From assembly GCA_018644665.1 (NCBI GenBank), contig JABGQA010000059.1, positions 1 to 34,838 of the forward strand: a stretch of DNA of 34,838 nt, in the 5' to 3' direction. The notes under the pieces are model-generated. The model made no database searches. It was not told the DNA's origin and worked only from the letters and a program-made list of their open reading frames with translations. Shown here one piece after another: positions 1-8,030 of this stretch (the stretch's first letter is position 1; the number at the start of each line of letters is the position of its first letter). Origin of the DNA: Candidatus Poribacteria bacterium. GTDB lineage: Bacteria > Poribacteria > WGA-4E > GCA-2687025. The translations under genes and the position numbers were made by a program.

Positions 1-51
1 AAGGATACGCCGCCTGCTTCATCCTCCCCATACACAACTTCCGACCATATC

Positions 52-1779
52 TCAGTCGTTTGTGGTGACGATGCCGTCCGTGACGGTATCGTGGACCGTT
101 CTAAGTCGCGCCGAACTGTCTTGCAGTTCCCGCGTACGTTCCGCGACGACGCGCTCGACGCGGGTGGTTCGCCCCGTCACCGCGAGCAGTAGGACACCCA
201 TGAGCGCCGTGAACGAGAGTCCGCCGGCCATAACGCTCCACGCCTGCCAGCTCCGATGCGCCAGCACGTACTCTTGCGTGGGAGCTAAGTGGAGGGTCCA
301 CTGACGACGCCCGATCGCGTAGGTCTTGGTCCACTCCGTCGGTAGCTCCTCCTGATGCGAGTGGTCCGACGCCGAGGCGTCCATGGCGTCGCGGCCGTAG
401 AGCAGGCGTTCCCCCTTGGGCGCGGTGTCGTCATAAAGGGCGACGACGATGTCCGCCCGATCCTCCCCGGCGAGCACACTCTCCACAATGTCCCCAACGC
501 GGAAGACGCCGAGCGCGTATCCTATGAGCGCGCTCTCGCCAGCAGCGTCGGAGCCATGGAACACCGGCACGAACACGAGGAAGCCGTACTGGTCGCCTGA
601 TTCCTGGACCAAGCGAATCCGGGCGGTAGCGACGGCTTCGGCGGCGCCTGCGGCCTCGTCGAGCGCGTCCTTGCGCGTAGGGTTGGACGCGAGGTCGAAC
701 CCGACGGCAGCCTCGTTACCCGCGCCGGGTTCCACATAGAACACCGGGAAGTATTCGCTCCGAGACTCGGCCGGCCGCATGCCCCCTTCCTCGGCGCGCT
801 CGGATATGCGGAAATCGACCGGCCCGTCCTCACGGGCGAGCCGTTCGTATTCTTCCCGTTGGCCATGCGACACGCGTGGGATCCACTCCAGCGCCTGGAT
901 GGCTTCATGCCGCTGCAGAGGCCGTCGTGTGAATGCGGCGAACGCCTGACGGTCGACGTCGGGTGTCGTCTCGAACAGGCTGGCCACCGAATGCACCGAC
1001 TCAATCGTGGTGGAGAGCTCCGCGCTCAGGCGGTCCGTGATGGAGTCCGCGGTGCGCCCGAACTCGTCCTGCATGATGCGATCCCGTTCCCACGCGCTCA
1101 CGCGTACGAACACGAACACAGTCGCCGCGAACAGCAGGCACAGAGGCGCGGCGATGGCGATACGTCGCCCGACCCATGCCTCCCGGGGCCGACCGAACAC
1201 GACGAGGACCAGGATCGTGAAGATGATCGCGCCGATGGTGTCGCCGACCCACCACGTCCACCAACTGAAGGCGTAGTTCGCCGGCTGGATCGCGCCGGCC
1301 GCAAGCAGGGAGGTGACGCCGACGGTAGAGGCAATGGTGGAGCCGAGGGGACCGGTCACCACCACGAACTTGACGATCCCACCCTCGCTGTCGAGCGCCG
1401 TGGAGAGCCCGACGTAGCGTCGCGCCAGCCAGACCGTCACCACGGCCTGCAACGAGGCGCCGCCGCCGATGCTCAGCGCAAGGGCCGCGCCTCGGACGAT
1501 GGTGGCCACGCTCGACGTGTCCAGCGACGTGCCGATGTTGACGAGGAACGACCCGAGCAGAACCCCGGGCCAAAGACGAACCCCGAACAGAAGTAGGCAT
1601 CCGATGGCGATCCCGGCGCCCGGCCACACCGCCGTCGCGTACCCTGGCGGGATCGCCAGCATAAGGGCGACCCGGCCCGTGAGGTAGTACGCGGCCGCAA
1701 GCGCGACGACGCGCGCGAACCATCCTGGCCCGTACCCGAGCGGCGCGGCGACGGCATCTTGTCTGTCTTGGAGGTTCAT
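52..1779 (-). CDS. MASE1-CHASE membrane sensor ending in a PAS stub
   Basis: Predicted inner-membrane sensor of 575 aa. Residues about 15-230 form a multi-helix hydrophobic region of MASE1 type (aromatic/Pro/Gly-rich, with WPGAG near 52-56). Residues about 265-500 look like an extracytoplasmic CHASE ligand-binding domain. A further membrane helix lies at about 512-534 and a short coiled coil at 538-560. The last 15 residues read like the first strand of a PAS domain (DGIVTTND) and then stop at a TGA. No kinase, cyclase or phosphodiesterase domain follows, although this architecture normally carries one. In the 51 bases left beyond the stop, the other two frames are open but do not read like a PAS continuation. 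No Shine-Dalgarno is visible before the ATG. A receiver protein lies upstream on the same strand. The domain call is fairly sure; the function is unknown. Confidence 0.8.
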   Translation of the reverse strand: MNLQDRQDAVAAPLGYGPGWFARVVALAAAYYLTGRVALMLAIPPGYATAVWPGAGIAIGCLLLFGVRLWPGVLLGSFLVNIGTSLDTSSVATIVRGAALALSIGGGASLQAVVTVWLARRYVGLSTALDSEGGIVKFVVVTGPLGSTIASTVGVTSLLAAGAIQPANYAFSWWTWWVGDTIGAIIFTILVLVVFGRPREAWVGRRIAIAAPLCLLFAATVFVFVRVSAWERDRIMQDEFGRTADSITDRLSAELSTTIESVHSVASLFETTPDVDRQAFAAFTRRPLQRHEAIQALEWIPRVSHGQREEYERLAREDGPVDFRISERAEEGGMRPAESRSEYFPVFYVEPGAGNEAAVGFDLASNPTRKDALDEAAGAAEAVATARIRLVQESGDQYGFLVFVPVFHGSDAAGESALIGYALGVFRVGDIVESVLAGEDRADIVVALYDDTAPKGERLLYGRDAMDASASDHSHQEELPTEWTKTYAIGRRQWTLHLAPTQEYVLAHRSWQAWSVMAGGLSFTALMGVLLLAVTGRTTRVERVVAERTRELQDSSARLRTVHDTVTDGIVTTND

Positions 1780-2075
1780 CGTTCTGCGGGAAAACGCGTA
1801 GGCTGGCGCTCAGTCCACCCTATGGAGGGCGCGATCAGCCGGACGGTTGGGGGAGGCCCAGCGTCGGTACCGGTGTCGATGGGGCCCATGCGGCCCGTCC
1901 TTACATATGCGATGCGCCGACGCTCACGCCGCCGGAACCCAAAACGTCGTCTACCTGGCGGTTGTAGCGCCCTTCGGCGCGGAGGTCAAAGGCATCGCGG
2001 CCGTGCACACCGAACCGAGACCCAACGACCTGCAGGTCCATCGAATCCCGTGCCTTCCAAGATCGGGAGACGCGC
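1780..2075. other. Intergenic stretch between sensor and response regulator
   Basis: About 300 bases with no convincing gene. The only candidate is a 46-codon minus-strand ORF at 1901-2041 (ATG start, TAA stop). It lies between the two signalling genes in the same direction but has no recognisable domain and no strong ribosome binding site. No hairpin with a T-tract and no convincing promoter was seen. Confidence 0.4.
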
Positions 2076-2492
2076 TCATACGACGACTGGGTAGTCCACG
2101 ACCTTATGGCTCGAGTCGTCCCTGGCCTTCTCGACGATGGCTTCCATCTGGGGATAAAGGAGGTCGACGCTGAACGGCTTCGTGAGGTATCCCGTTGCCC
2201 CGGCGTCGATGGCTCGTTGGATCGCGGACATGTCCGACATCGCGGTAAGCATAGCGATGGGAATGTCGCACGTCCGCTTGTTGCCTTGCAGAGCCGCCAG
2301 GGCCTCGTATCCGTCGACGCCCGGCATCGTGATGTCCAGGAGGACGATGTCCGCCCGATGCTTCCGCGCGTAGGAGACGACTTTCCGGCCGCTCTCCGCT
2401 TCGGCCACGGCGCATCCGTGTCTCTCCAGCGTCGCCCTCACAACCGTGCGGATGTCCGGTTCATCGTCAACGACCAGAACCCGTAGTGCCAC
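2076..2492 (-). CDS. Single-domain response regulator (receiver, CheY-like)
   Basis: A 138-aa stand-alone receiver domain. The acidic pocket (D9, D10), phospho-acceptor D53 in LLDITMPG, switch T83 and conserved K105 in the KPF motif are all present, so it should be phosphorylatable. No output domain follows, so it probably acts by protein-protein contact, as CheY/Spo0F-type regulators do. The start is a GTG preceded by GGGAG about nine bases upstream. It lies upstream of the MASE1-CHASE sensor on the same strand. Since that sensor has no kinase domain, the phosphodonor must be encoded elsewhere or supplied by another kinase. Confidence 0.93.
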   Translation of the reverse strand: MALRVLVVDDEPDIRTVVRATLERHGCAVAEAESGRKVVSYARKHRADIVLLDITMPGVDGYEALAALQGNKRTCDIPIAMLTAMSDMSAIQRAIDAGATGYLTKPFSVDLLYPQMEAIVEKARDDSSHKVVDYPVVV

Positions 2493-2556
2493 CGCGCTGT
2501 CTCCCGTGTTGCGTCGCCACGCTCATGCCAGTCAAAGGTCATGCAGGTCGCTGCGG

Positions 2557-2745
2557 CTACCCCGTCGAAAGGCCTCGGGCGCCGGCCGAGACGACCGGCG
2601 CGTCGTCTTCACCCACGATTCGTGCCGAGTCGCCGCGCGGGTGCTGAGCGTGTCGCGCCTGCAAGCGTCGCCTTCGGTCCGCCTGGCGCGCCCGCTCCCG
2701 GTCCCGTCGAAGCATTGCGAGCAGTCCCGCTACCTGTATCAGCAT
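2557..2745 (-). CDS. Possible small membrane-anchored protein
   Basis: A 62-codon ORF not recognised as any family. It starts with a short hydrophobic segment (residues 1-12), followed by a very Arg-rich stretch. The case for translation is the ribosome binding site: a perfect AGGAGG at 2754-2759 sits eight bases before the ATG, and the ORF lies 64 bases upstream of the response regulator on the same strand. The hydrophobic segment is short for a membrane helix, and Arg-rich composition is common in false ORFs of GC-rich DNA, so this stays tentative. Confidence 0.35.
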   Translation of the reverse strand: MLIQVAGLLAMLRRDRERARQADRRRRLQARHAQHPRGDSARIVGEDDAPVVSAGARGLSTG

Positions 2746-3211
2746 CGCGCCCGCCTCCTACCCGAAACGGGATTCGCTGAATCCCCACCACTGCGCCGCC
2801 GACCCGGGCATACCCCGGGCCGCCTGCACACGGGGATTACAGCACCAACCGTGCCAACTCGACGATATGGGCATGTATTAGCAGGGGAAGCGCGTGAACC
2901 CGCTGTTGGAGCGGGTTAGGCGAGTGGGAGGTCGGTTGTGATCATCGTCGGGTCAGCGCGGGCCTTGCGGACGCCCATCGTCGCATTTCGCGCCGTCGTC
3001 GCGCCAGATCGCGACTCGAGATTCTTGCGGTGTCTCTCCGTGGGACGTGCGTCTCATCCAGCAGGTCATTCCGCGGAGCCAACCATGCCGACCGCCCGCA
3101 CGATGAGAACCGACGAGAAGTCTCGACCACGCCAGTCGTGGCCAGGCGCAAGATCGACGGCGCGGAAACCGAAGCCGTGGACATGCGAGCATCTGGGCGA
3201 GGGTATGGCGA
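2746..3211. other. Intergenic stretch downstream of the TPP enzyme gene
   Basis: About 465 bases with no gene I can support; the open frames are Arg/Pro-rich and lack ribosome binding sites. It holds one clear hairpin, listed separately at 2897-2917. The promoter of the response-regulator operon probably lies here, but no good -35/-10 pair was found. Confidence 0.5.
2897..2917. terminator. Hairpin, possible weak terminator
   Basis: Perfect 8-bp inverted repeat AACCCGCT / AGCGGGTT with a 5-base loop, about 300 bases past the stop of the TPP enzyme gene. Neither side carries a T-tract, so it is not a classical intrinsic terminator. It may be a transcript-end stem or a protein-binding palindrome. 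Confidence 0.3.
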
Positions 3212-4882
3212 CTACGCTCCCGCCTCGTCGTACTGCCGGTCGATATACCCAACGCCGCCCATTTCGGTGGGGACGTGGATGAACGTCACGGTGTCCGCGG
3301 CCAGACCGCGTCGGATCGCAGGCGCGAGTTCCTCTGCGCGCTCGATGTAAACGCCCTCGCCCCCAAGCGCCTGCGCCACCCGGTCGAACCGTATCTCGCC
3401 AAAGACCGTGCCGGCGCGGCGATCGGGTGGTCGTGAATCCGCCTCGATGCCCCACGCCCCGTCATGGGCGATGACCGCCACATACGGCGTGCCGAACCGG
3501 ATCGCCGTCTCGACTTCGGCCAGTGTGAATCCCGCGGAGCCGTCGCCACTCAGCAGGAGCACGGGGTGGTCCGGGCGAGCCATCTTCGCAGCGACGGCTC
3601 CCGCCAACCCCCACCCGATGACGCCGCTCGCCCCACACGTAACCCAGTGGCCGGGATGCCGATCCCATAGAACGAGATTCGCCCATCGCCCGATGTTCCC
3701 GCCGTCCACGAGGAACGTCACGTCCTCGTCGAGGAACGGTCCCAGCGCCCGACAGAGCTGGAGCGAGGTGCGGGGAAGGCCGTCCCGGGAGCCCCGTGGC
3801 GCCCACTTGTCGAGAAGCCGCGTCCGCATTCCGCGGACGTCCGCGAGCCACGCGTCATGCGACCACGTGTGGGCATTCGCCTCCACGAGCATCTGCGCGA
3901 GTGCCGATCGTGCGTCCGCGACGATCCCAATATGCGGCTCGACCGGCTTCGCCAGTTCGCCTGGCTCCGCGTCGATGCGGATAATCGTCACCGATTCCGC
4001 GACGGCGGGCGGACGCGCGAACCCCACCCGGTAATCCAACGTCGCGCCGACGACGAGCAACACATCCGCCACCGCAAGCGCCTCGTACGCGCCGTTCGTG
4101 CCCCCGCCGAAGGTCGTGCCGACGTATTCGTCCCAGCGCGTGTCCACGCACCCCCGCGACCACATGTTCGACAGCACCGGCACATGTGTCCGCGCCGCGA
4201 ACGCGCGTAGTTCGTCGCCGGCATCGGCGTACGCCGCGCCGTTCCCGACGATCATCAGGGGCCGCTCGGCTTCGGCGAGCGCCTTCACGGCGTCGCGCAC
4301 AAGAGGCGCATCCGCCGGCGCCCTTTGGTGGACCCGCGCGGTTGGCGGACCGGCGCCGCGCAGAGCGTCCACGGCTTGCGTCGGCATCGGCGCCGACAAG
4401 ACATCCGCGGGTAACGTCAGGTGTGCCGGGCCCGGACGACCGGAGATGGTCGCTGCCACGGCCTGGTCGACTTCGTGTTCCAGCCTCTCGACTCGGTCGA
4501 CGCGCCGAGCGATCTTGCACACGGGCGCGGCCATGCGAACTTGATCCAGTTCCTGGAACTGCCCGAGACCCAGCGTCGCGGCTTCCGCGCTCGCGCTGAT
4601 GAGAAGGACCGGCGCGCCGTCCCAGTAGGCGTTCGCGACGCCCGTGAGCGCGTTCGTGTGACCAGGCCCAGCGCTGACGGCGACTACTCCGAGCCGGCCG
4701 GTCATGCGCGCCCACACGTCTGCCATGAAGGCGGCGGACTGCTCGTTGCGGACGTCGACGATGGGCATGTCCAAGTCGACGCACGCGTCGAGGAACGGCT
4801 TCAAGCCGTTGCCGCAGAGGGCGAACACGCGCTCGACGCCCCGTCGCCGAAGCGACTCCACCAACCACTGCGCGCCGTTCAT
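3212..4882 (-). CDS. Thiamine-pyrophosphate-dependent enzyme (acetolactate synthase/decarboxylase family)
   Basis: A 556-aa protein with the three-domain layout of the acetolactate synthase, benzoylformate decarboxylase and oxalyl-CoA decarboxylase family. The N-terminal PYR domain (about 1-170) contains the cofactor-activating glutamate E47 in RNEQSAAFMA. A central Rossmann-like domain spans about 190-330. The C-terminal PP domain contains the TPP/metal motif GDG at 446-448. Exactly 24 residues later the usual NN or ND pair reads HD (H473-D474), so the position normally held by a metal-liganding Asn is His. Length is typical. GAGGAGG precedes the ATG. It lies 45 bases after an oxidoreductase gene on the same strand, so the two probably share a catabolic step on an alpha-keto or sugar-acid intermediate. 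Substrate is not predictable; no regulatory subunit of true acetolactate synthase is nearby. Confidence 0.85.
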   Translation of the reverse strand: MNGAQWLVESLRRRGVERVFALCGNGLKPFLDACVDLDMPIVDVRNEQSAAFMADVWARMTGRLGVVAVSAGPGHTNALTGVANAYWDGAPVLLISASAEAATLGLGQFQELDQVRMAAPVCKIARRVDRVERLEHEVDQAVAATISGRPGPAHLTLPADVLSAPMPTQAVDALRGAGPPTARVHQRAPADAPLVRDAVKALAEAERPLMIVGNGAAYADAGDELRAFAARTHVPVLSNMWSRGCVDTRWDEYVGTTFGGGTNGAYEALAVADVLLVVGATLDYRVGFARPPAVAESVTIIRIDAEPGELAKPVEPHIGIVADARSALAQMLVEANAHTWSHDAWLADVRGMRTRLLDKWAPRGSRDGLPRTSLQLCRALGPFLDEDVTFLVDGGNIGRWANLVLWDRHPGHWVTCGASGVIGWGLAGAVAAKMARPDHPVLLLSGDGSAGFTLAEVETAIRFGTPYVAVIAHDGAWGIEADSRPPDRRAGTVFGEIRFDRVAQALGGEGVYIERAEELAPAIRRGLAADTVTFIHVPTEMGGVGYIDRQYDEAGA

Positions 4883-4927
4883 GGGATTCCCTCCTCGTCA
4901 CGGAGCGTGACGTCGCCTTGTCGGTCA

Positions 4928-5908
4928 TCAGTCGGTGATGGGCAGGTCGATCTTGGCGTGTGTCTTCGCCGAACGGTAGCTGGCCAGCACTACCTCGACG
5001 GCGTGACGGCCCGCGCGGCCATCGACCAACGGCGTGCCGCCACTCTCGATGCACTCGACGAAGTGCGTGAGTTCCCCGGCAACGCCGTGCGCCTTCGACC
5101 GATCTGGGACGATTTCGGTCCAGTCTGCCTCGCCGATCTTCTTCAGGTAGGCGGTATCTTCGCGTATCGACAGCCGCAGAGAACCTTCGGAGCCGTCGAT
5201 GATCGTCTCGTTCGTGCCGCGCGCGCCCATGAACGGCCCCCACCGGAGGATGCCTGTCGTGTCGGCGCCGTATCGGAGCAACGTGAGCGCGTAGTCTTCC
5301 CAGTCGTCGTGGCCGGAGAAGCTGCCGACCTCGGCGGTGACTGTCTGCGCCGTCCCGCCGAACCAGTTCACCAGATCCACCTTGTGGATGCCGTTTTCCA
5401 AGTAGCCACCCACGGAGCCGTACCACGACTCGGGTCGCTTGCGGGGTCCGCGGTAGGCGTTTGTGTAGTCGCCCTCAATGTACACGACGCGGCCGATCTC
5501 ACCGTCGTCGACGAGGCGCCGGGCCAGCGTGTGCACGGGGTAGAAGCGAAGCACCATGCCGACCATCAGGTGGACGCCGGCGGCGTCGGTGGCTTCGATC
5601 ATGGCGTCAGAGTCGGCCATGTTCAGCGAGAGCGGCTTCTCGCAGAACACGTGCACGCCCATCTCGGCCGCTGCGACGGTCACTTCGCGGTGCGTGGCGG
5701 GCGGCGTCGCGACGACCACGCCATCGACCTGCTCAAACAGCCGCCGATAGTCGTCGAACGCGGCGGCTCCGTGTTGTGCCGCGACCTCCTCGGCCGCCTC
5801 GAGTCGCAGGTCGGCGACTCCCACGAAGTCGCAGTTGTCCACTTTGGGCAGGGTGTTGCAGTGGCCCCGACCCATGCCTCCCACGCCGACGACGCCGATG
5901 CGTGCCAT
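4928..5908 (-). CDS. Gfo/Idh/MocA family NAD(P)-dependent oxidoreductase
   Basis: A 326-aa dehydrogenase. The Rossmann start is GVVGVGGMGRGH (residues 4-15) and the canonical E90-K91-P92 motif carries the conserved lysine. The second domain keeps the helix with histidine in GIHKVDLVNWF. Such enzymes oxidise or reduce sugars, inositols or sugar acids in the cytoplasm. An in-frame ATG exists 60 bases further upstream, but the start chosen here has GAGGAG seven bases before it and begins right at the first beta strand, so the longer form is rejected. It is the first gene of a probable operon with the TPP enzyme. A palindrome and an extended -10-like element lie about 55-75 bases upstream. Confidence 0.92.
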   Translation of the reverse strand: MARIGVVGVGGMGRGHCNTLPKVDNCDFVGVADLRLEAAEEVAAQHGAAAFDDYRRLFEQVDGVVVATPPATHREVTVAAAEMGVHVFCEKPLSLNMADSDAMIEATDAAGVHLMVGMVLRFYPVHTLARRLVDDGEIGRVVYIEGDYTNAYRGPRKRPESWYGSVGGYLENGIHKVDLVNWFGGTAQTVTAEVGSFSGHDDWEDYALTLLRYGADTTGILRWGPFMGARGTNETIIDGSEGSLRLSIREDTAYLKKIGEADWTEIVPDRSKAHGVAGELTHFVECIESGGTPLVDGRAGRHAVEVVLASYRSAKTHAKIDLPITD

Positions 5909-5957
5909 GCCGATGCTCCTCAATAACGGGATGCGGTCCCATCCGGGAGTCGATGCG

Positions 5958-5990
5958 GCCGGGAGCATAGCACACGGCCGTGTCGGTGCT
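5958..5990 (-). promoter_or_regulatory. Possible promoter and operator of the oxidoreductase/TPP operon
   Basis: On the minus strand an extended -10-like element (TGC followed by TATGCT, with TATGCT at 5964-5969) lies about 55 bases before the start codon. Directly upstream is a perfect 12-bp palindrome, ACACGGCCGTGT (5972-5983), which would fall in the spacer between -10 and -35. That is a typical repressor-operator position. No clear -35 is visible. The motifs are seen; their use is inferred. Confidence 0.35.
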
Positions 5991-6089
5991 CATGGCGAGG
6001 AGCAGGCCGGGCCGCGCGGACGGGTGCGAGCACCGACGCAAGCCGTGGCGTGTCCATGCACCCGCGTGACGAGGTCGGCCGTGGACGCG

Positions 6090-6968
6090 CTACGCGCGTA
6101 CGGCGTCCCTCTCGTCGGACATGTCGATGTCGGGAAACGCCTGACCCGCCTGGTCCAGCACGTCAGAGACCAGGTCGCGAAGATGGCGCATCGCCGCCTG
6201 AGGCTCCGACTGGAAAGCCTTGCCGATGCGGGCCGCGTAGTCGGCCGGCGTCTCCTCACACGCCCCAACGATGCGGGTCAGATGCTTGAAGCGCTCGTTG
6301 CGCGTCGGCGCCCACACCCGGTTGAGCGCCATTAGCGTGACGACAAGCCTTTGGACGATGCGTATTCGCTCGTCGAGCAGCCAGAGCCAGTCGCCGCGCG
6401 CCAGATGATCGGTCTGACGACGCATGCGCGCGGCCACGCCACGGGTCCCGAGCATCTGTTCTTCCACGGTCTTACGGCGGAGGCCCTCGGGGTACGGCGT
6501 CAGCGCATTGCGCCACGCGTCTACGAGTGGCTCCCCGTGCAGCGCGATGCCGCCCTGGATAACGCTGATGAGCTCCTGATGATCCAGCGACGTGACGAGG
6601 TCGTCCAGGACCTGCGAGATGAGGACGTCCGTGCCGGAGACGCTCTGATCCTCGACGTCGACCACCAAAGTGTCGGCCCCGCTGAGAGCGAGAGAGCAAA
6701 TCCTGATGTCGCCGAATTGGCGAACGATCGCGTGTTCGAAGCGGTCCGTGTTCGACACCGTCCTATGCACGGTGAGACCGGCAAGAGCATCCAGCGCGCG
6801 CACGTCATCGCTGGACGGCAGCTCGGACCAGAAAACGCCAACGTCGATGTCGGAATCGTCACGCGCCTCGCCGCGGGCGACCGACCCGCCGAGGATCACC
6901 GCGCTCACGCGTTCGTCGGTGGCAAAGCACGCGGCGATCTGTCTTGCATGCTCGATACGCTGGTCCAT
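6090..6968 (-). CDS. Nucleotidyltransferase-fold protein
   Basis: A 292-aa protein with a pol-beta-type nucleotidyltransferase core at the N-terminus: GGS at residues 27-29 and the metal-binding DxD at D40/D42 (SDIDVGVF). The rest is largely helical, with many Trp, Arg and His, and resembles the helical domains of stand-alone nucleotidyltransferases (possibly DUF4037-like). The family moves a nucleotide onto a small molecule or protein, and includes antibiotic-modifying and toxin-antitoxin members. No partner antitoxin or HEPN gene is adjacent. The start has GGGGAGG five bases upstream; a longer in-frame start 90 bases upstream lacks this support. The substrate is unknown. Confidence 0.8.
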   Translation of the reverse strand: MDQRIEHARQIAACFATDERVSAVILGGSVARGEARDDSDIDVGVFWSELPSSDDVRALDALAGLTVHRTVSNTDRFEHAIVRQFGDIRICSLALSGADTLVVDVEDQSVSGTDVLISQVLDDLVTSLDHQELISVIQGGIALHGEPLVDAWRNALTPYPEGLRRKTVEEQMLGTRGVAARMRRQTDHLARGDWLWLLDERIRIVQRLVVTLMALNRVWAPTRNERFKHLTRIVGACEETPADYAARIGKAFQSEPQAAMRHLRDLVSDVLDQAGQAFPDIDMSDERDAVRA

Positions 6969-7180
6969 TCGACCTCCCCTGGGATGCGGCTCGTCCGCCA
7001 CTACCGAGCCGTCGGATGCATAGGGCGGGTCGCCCTCCCGGCGCCAGCGAAACGCCAACCGCGTGTGCGCGGCATCGCCGTCGACGCGATACGCCGCGCG
7101 ATTACGCGCGCGGAATCACGATGTAAGATACGGCCATCCGCGCCGCCTGTTCGCGAAGCCGCGGGAGATAGGAGGTCGCC
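6969..7180. promoter_or_regulatory. Divergent intergenic region before the PhyH/nitrilase operon
   Basis: This gap separates the divergent nucleotidyltransferase and dioxygenase genes and should carry both promoters. On the plus strand a -10-like TAAGAT lies at 7124-7129, with only a poor -35 (TTACGC at 7102-7107, 16-base spacer). Nothing stronger is visible on either strand. Confidence 0.25.
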
Positions 7181-8011
7181 ATGTCACCAGCCAACGACAG
7201 AGCGGAGCATTGGACTGAGGAGCGGCGCTTCCTTTTCGACCTCAAGGGCTGGGTCTGCTTCCCCTCCGTGCTGACGGGCGATGAGGTCGACGCGTGCAAG
7301 CAGCACATCGATCGGATCTACGACGATCCCGACTCGATCGACCCCGTGTTCCGGTCGCGGCCGGGCCTCAGCGGCCCGCTACAGGATCTGCTCGACCACC
7401 CCGTCCTCGCGGAGGTGCTGAGCGATGTCATCGCGCCCGACGTAGAGGACAAGGCCCACGGCTTTCGCTGCGAGAGCAACTTCACGTATCGCCTCCGCGC
7501 GAACGCTGACCGGCAGTTCGTCCGCGCTCACACCGGCACGAAACCGGCGCCGGGCCCGCACGAGTACCGGTACGTCGACGGCGGGATATACAGCGGGCAG
7601 ACGCGCGCCGTGTGGGAGCTCAACCCGGTCGGTGAGAATGGAGGCGTCGGCACGCGATTCCTCTCCGGCAGCCACAAGCGCAACCTCGCGATTCCCGCAG
7701 CGATCTCCGACGCCGACTCGCCCTACTTCGAGACGTACAGTTGCCCGCCGGGATCGCTACTCGTGTTCTGCGAGCGTGTGCTACACCTGGGGTCGCTCTG
7801 GCTCAACGACGCCTACCCGCGCATGAGCGTCTTCAACTGCTACAACCACTACAACGTGCAGGTCCACAAGATGAACATCACCCACGAAATGGTGATGGCG
7901 ATGCCCGAGAAACGCCGCACGCTGTTCCGCGGCGCATGGGAGTGGTGGAACCGCGGCGCGGAAGGCCGACTCAACAACAGCTACTACGACGAGGACAACC
8001 GCGCCCTCTAG
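7181..8011 (+). CDS. Phytanoyl-CoA dioxygenase (PhyH) family protein with HxG motif
   Basis: A 276-aa cytoplasmic protein of the PhyH branch of Fe(II)/2-oxoglutarate oxygenases. The family frame is recognisable in the Trp-x-Leu strand at 145-147, the RFLSGSHKRN segment (159-168), and the distal metal histidine H202 followed twelve residues later by R214, a good 2-oxoglutarate-binding arginine. The proximal facial-triad motif, normally HxD, reads H117-T-G119, so the carboxylate ligand seems absent. Natural HxA/HxG variants include Fe/2OG halogenases; related HxG-type PhyH proteins may also occur in the lineages named in the summary. GGAGG five bases before the ATG fixes the start. It is followed after 19 bases by a nitrilase-superfamily gene. 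The substrate is unknown. Confidence 0.85.
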   Translation: MSPANDRAEHWTEERRFLFDLKGWVCFPSVLTGDEVDACKQHIDRIYDDPDSIDPVFRSRPGLSGPLQDLLDHPVLAEVLSDVIAPDVEDKAHGFRCESNFTYRLRANADRQFVRAHTGTKPAPGPHEYRYVDGGIYSGQTRAVWELNPVGENGGVGTRFLSGSHKRNLAIPAAISDADSPYFETYSCPPGSLLVFCERVLHLGSLWLNDAYPRMSVFNCYNHYNVQVHKMNITHEMVMAMPEKRRTLFRGAWEWWNRGAEGRLNNSYYDEDNRAL

Positions 8012-8030
8012 ATCAGCCGGGGAGAGCCAC

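Noticed and set aside
1901..2041. 46-codon minus-strand ORF between receiver and sensor
   Set aside because: No domain, no clear ribosome binding site, and it is short enough to arise by chance.
2031..2060. TCGAATCCC segment resembling a tRNA T-loop
   Set aside because: No matching acceptor stem, anticodon arm or T-stem around it.
4421..5926. 501-codon open frame on the plus strand opposite the TPP and Gfo/Idh genes
   Set aside because: It overlaps two well-supported genes on the other strand, shows no domain and no ribosome binding site, and is typical of antisense frames in GC-rich DNA.
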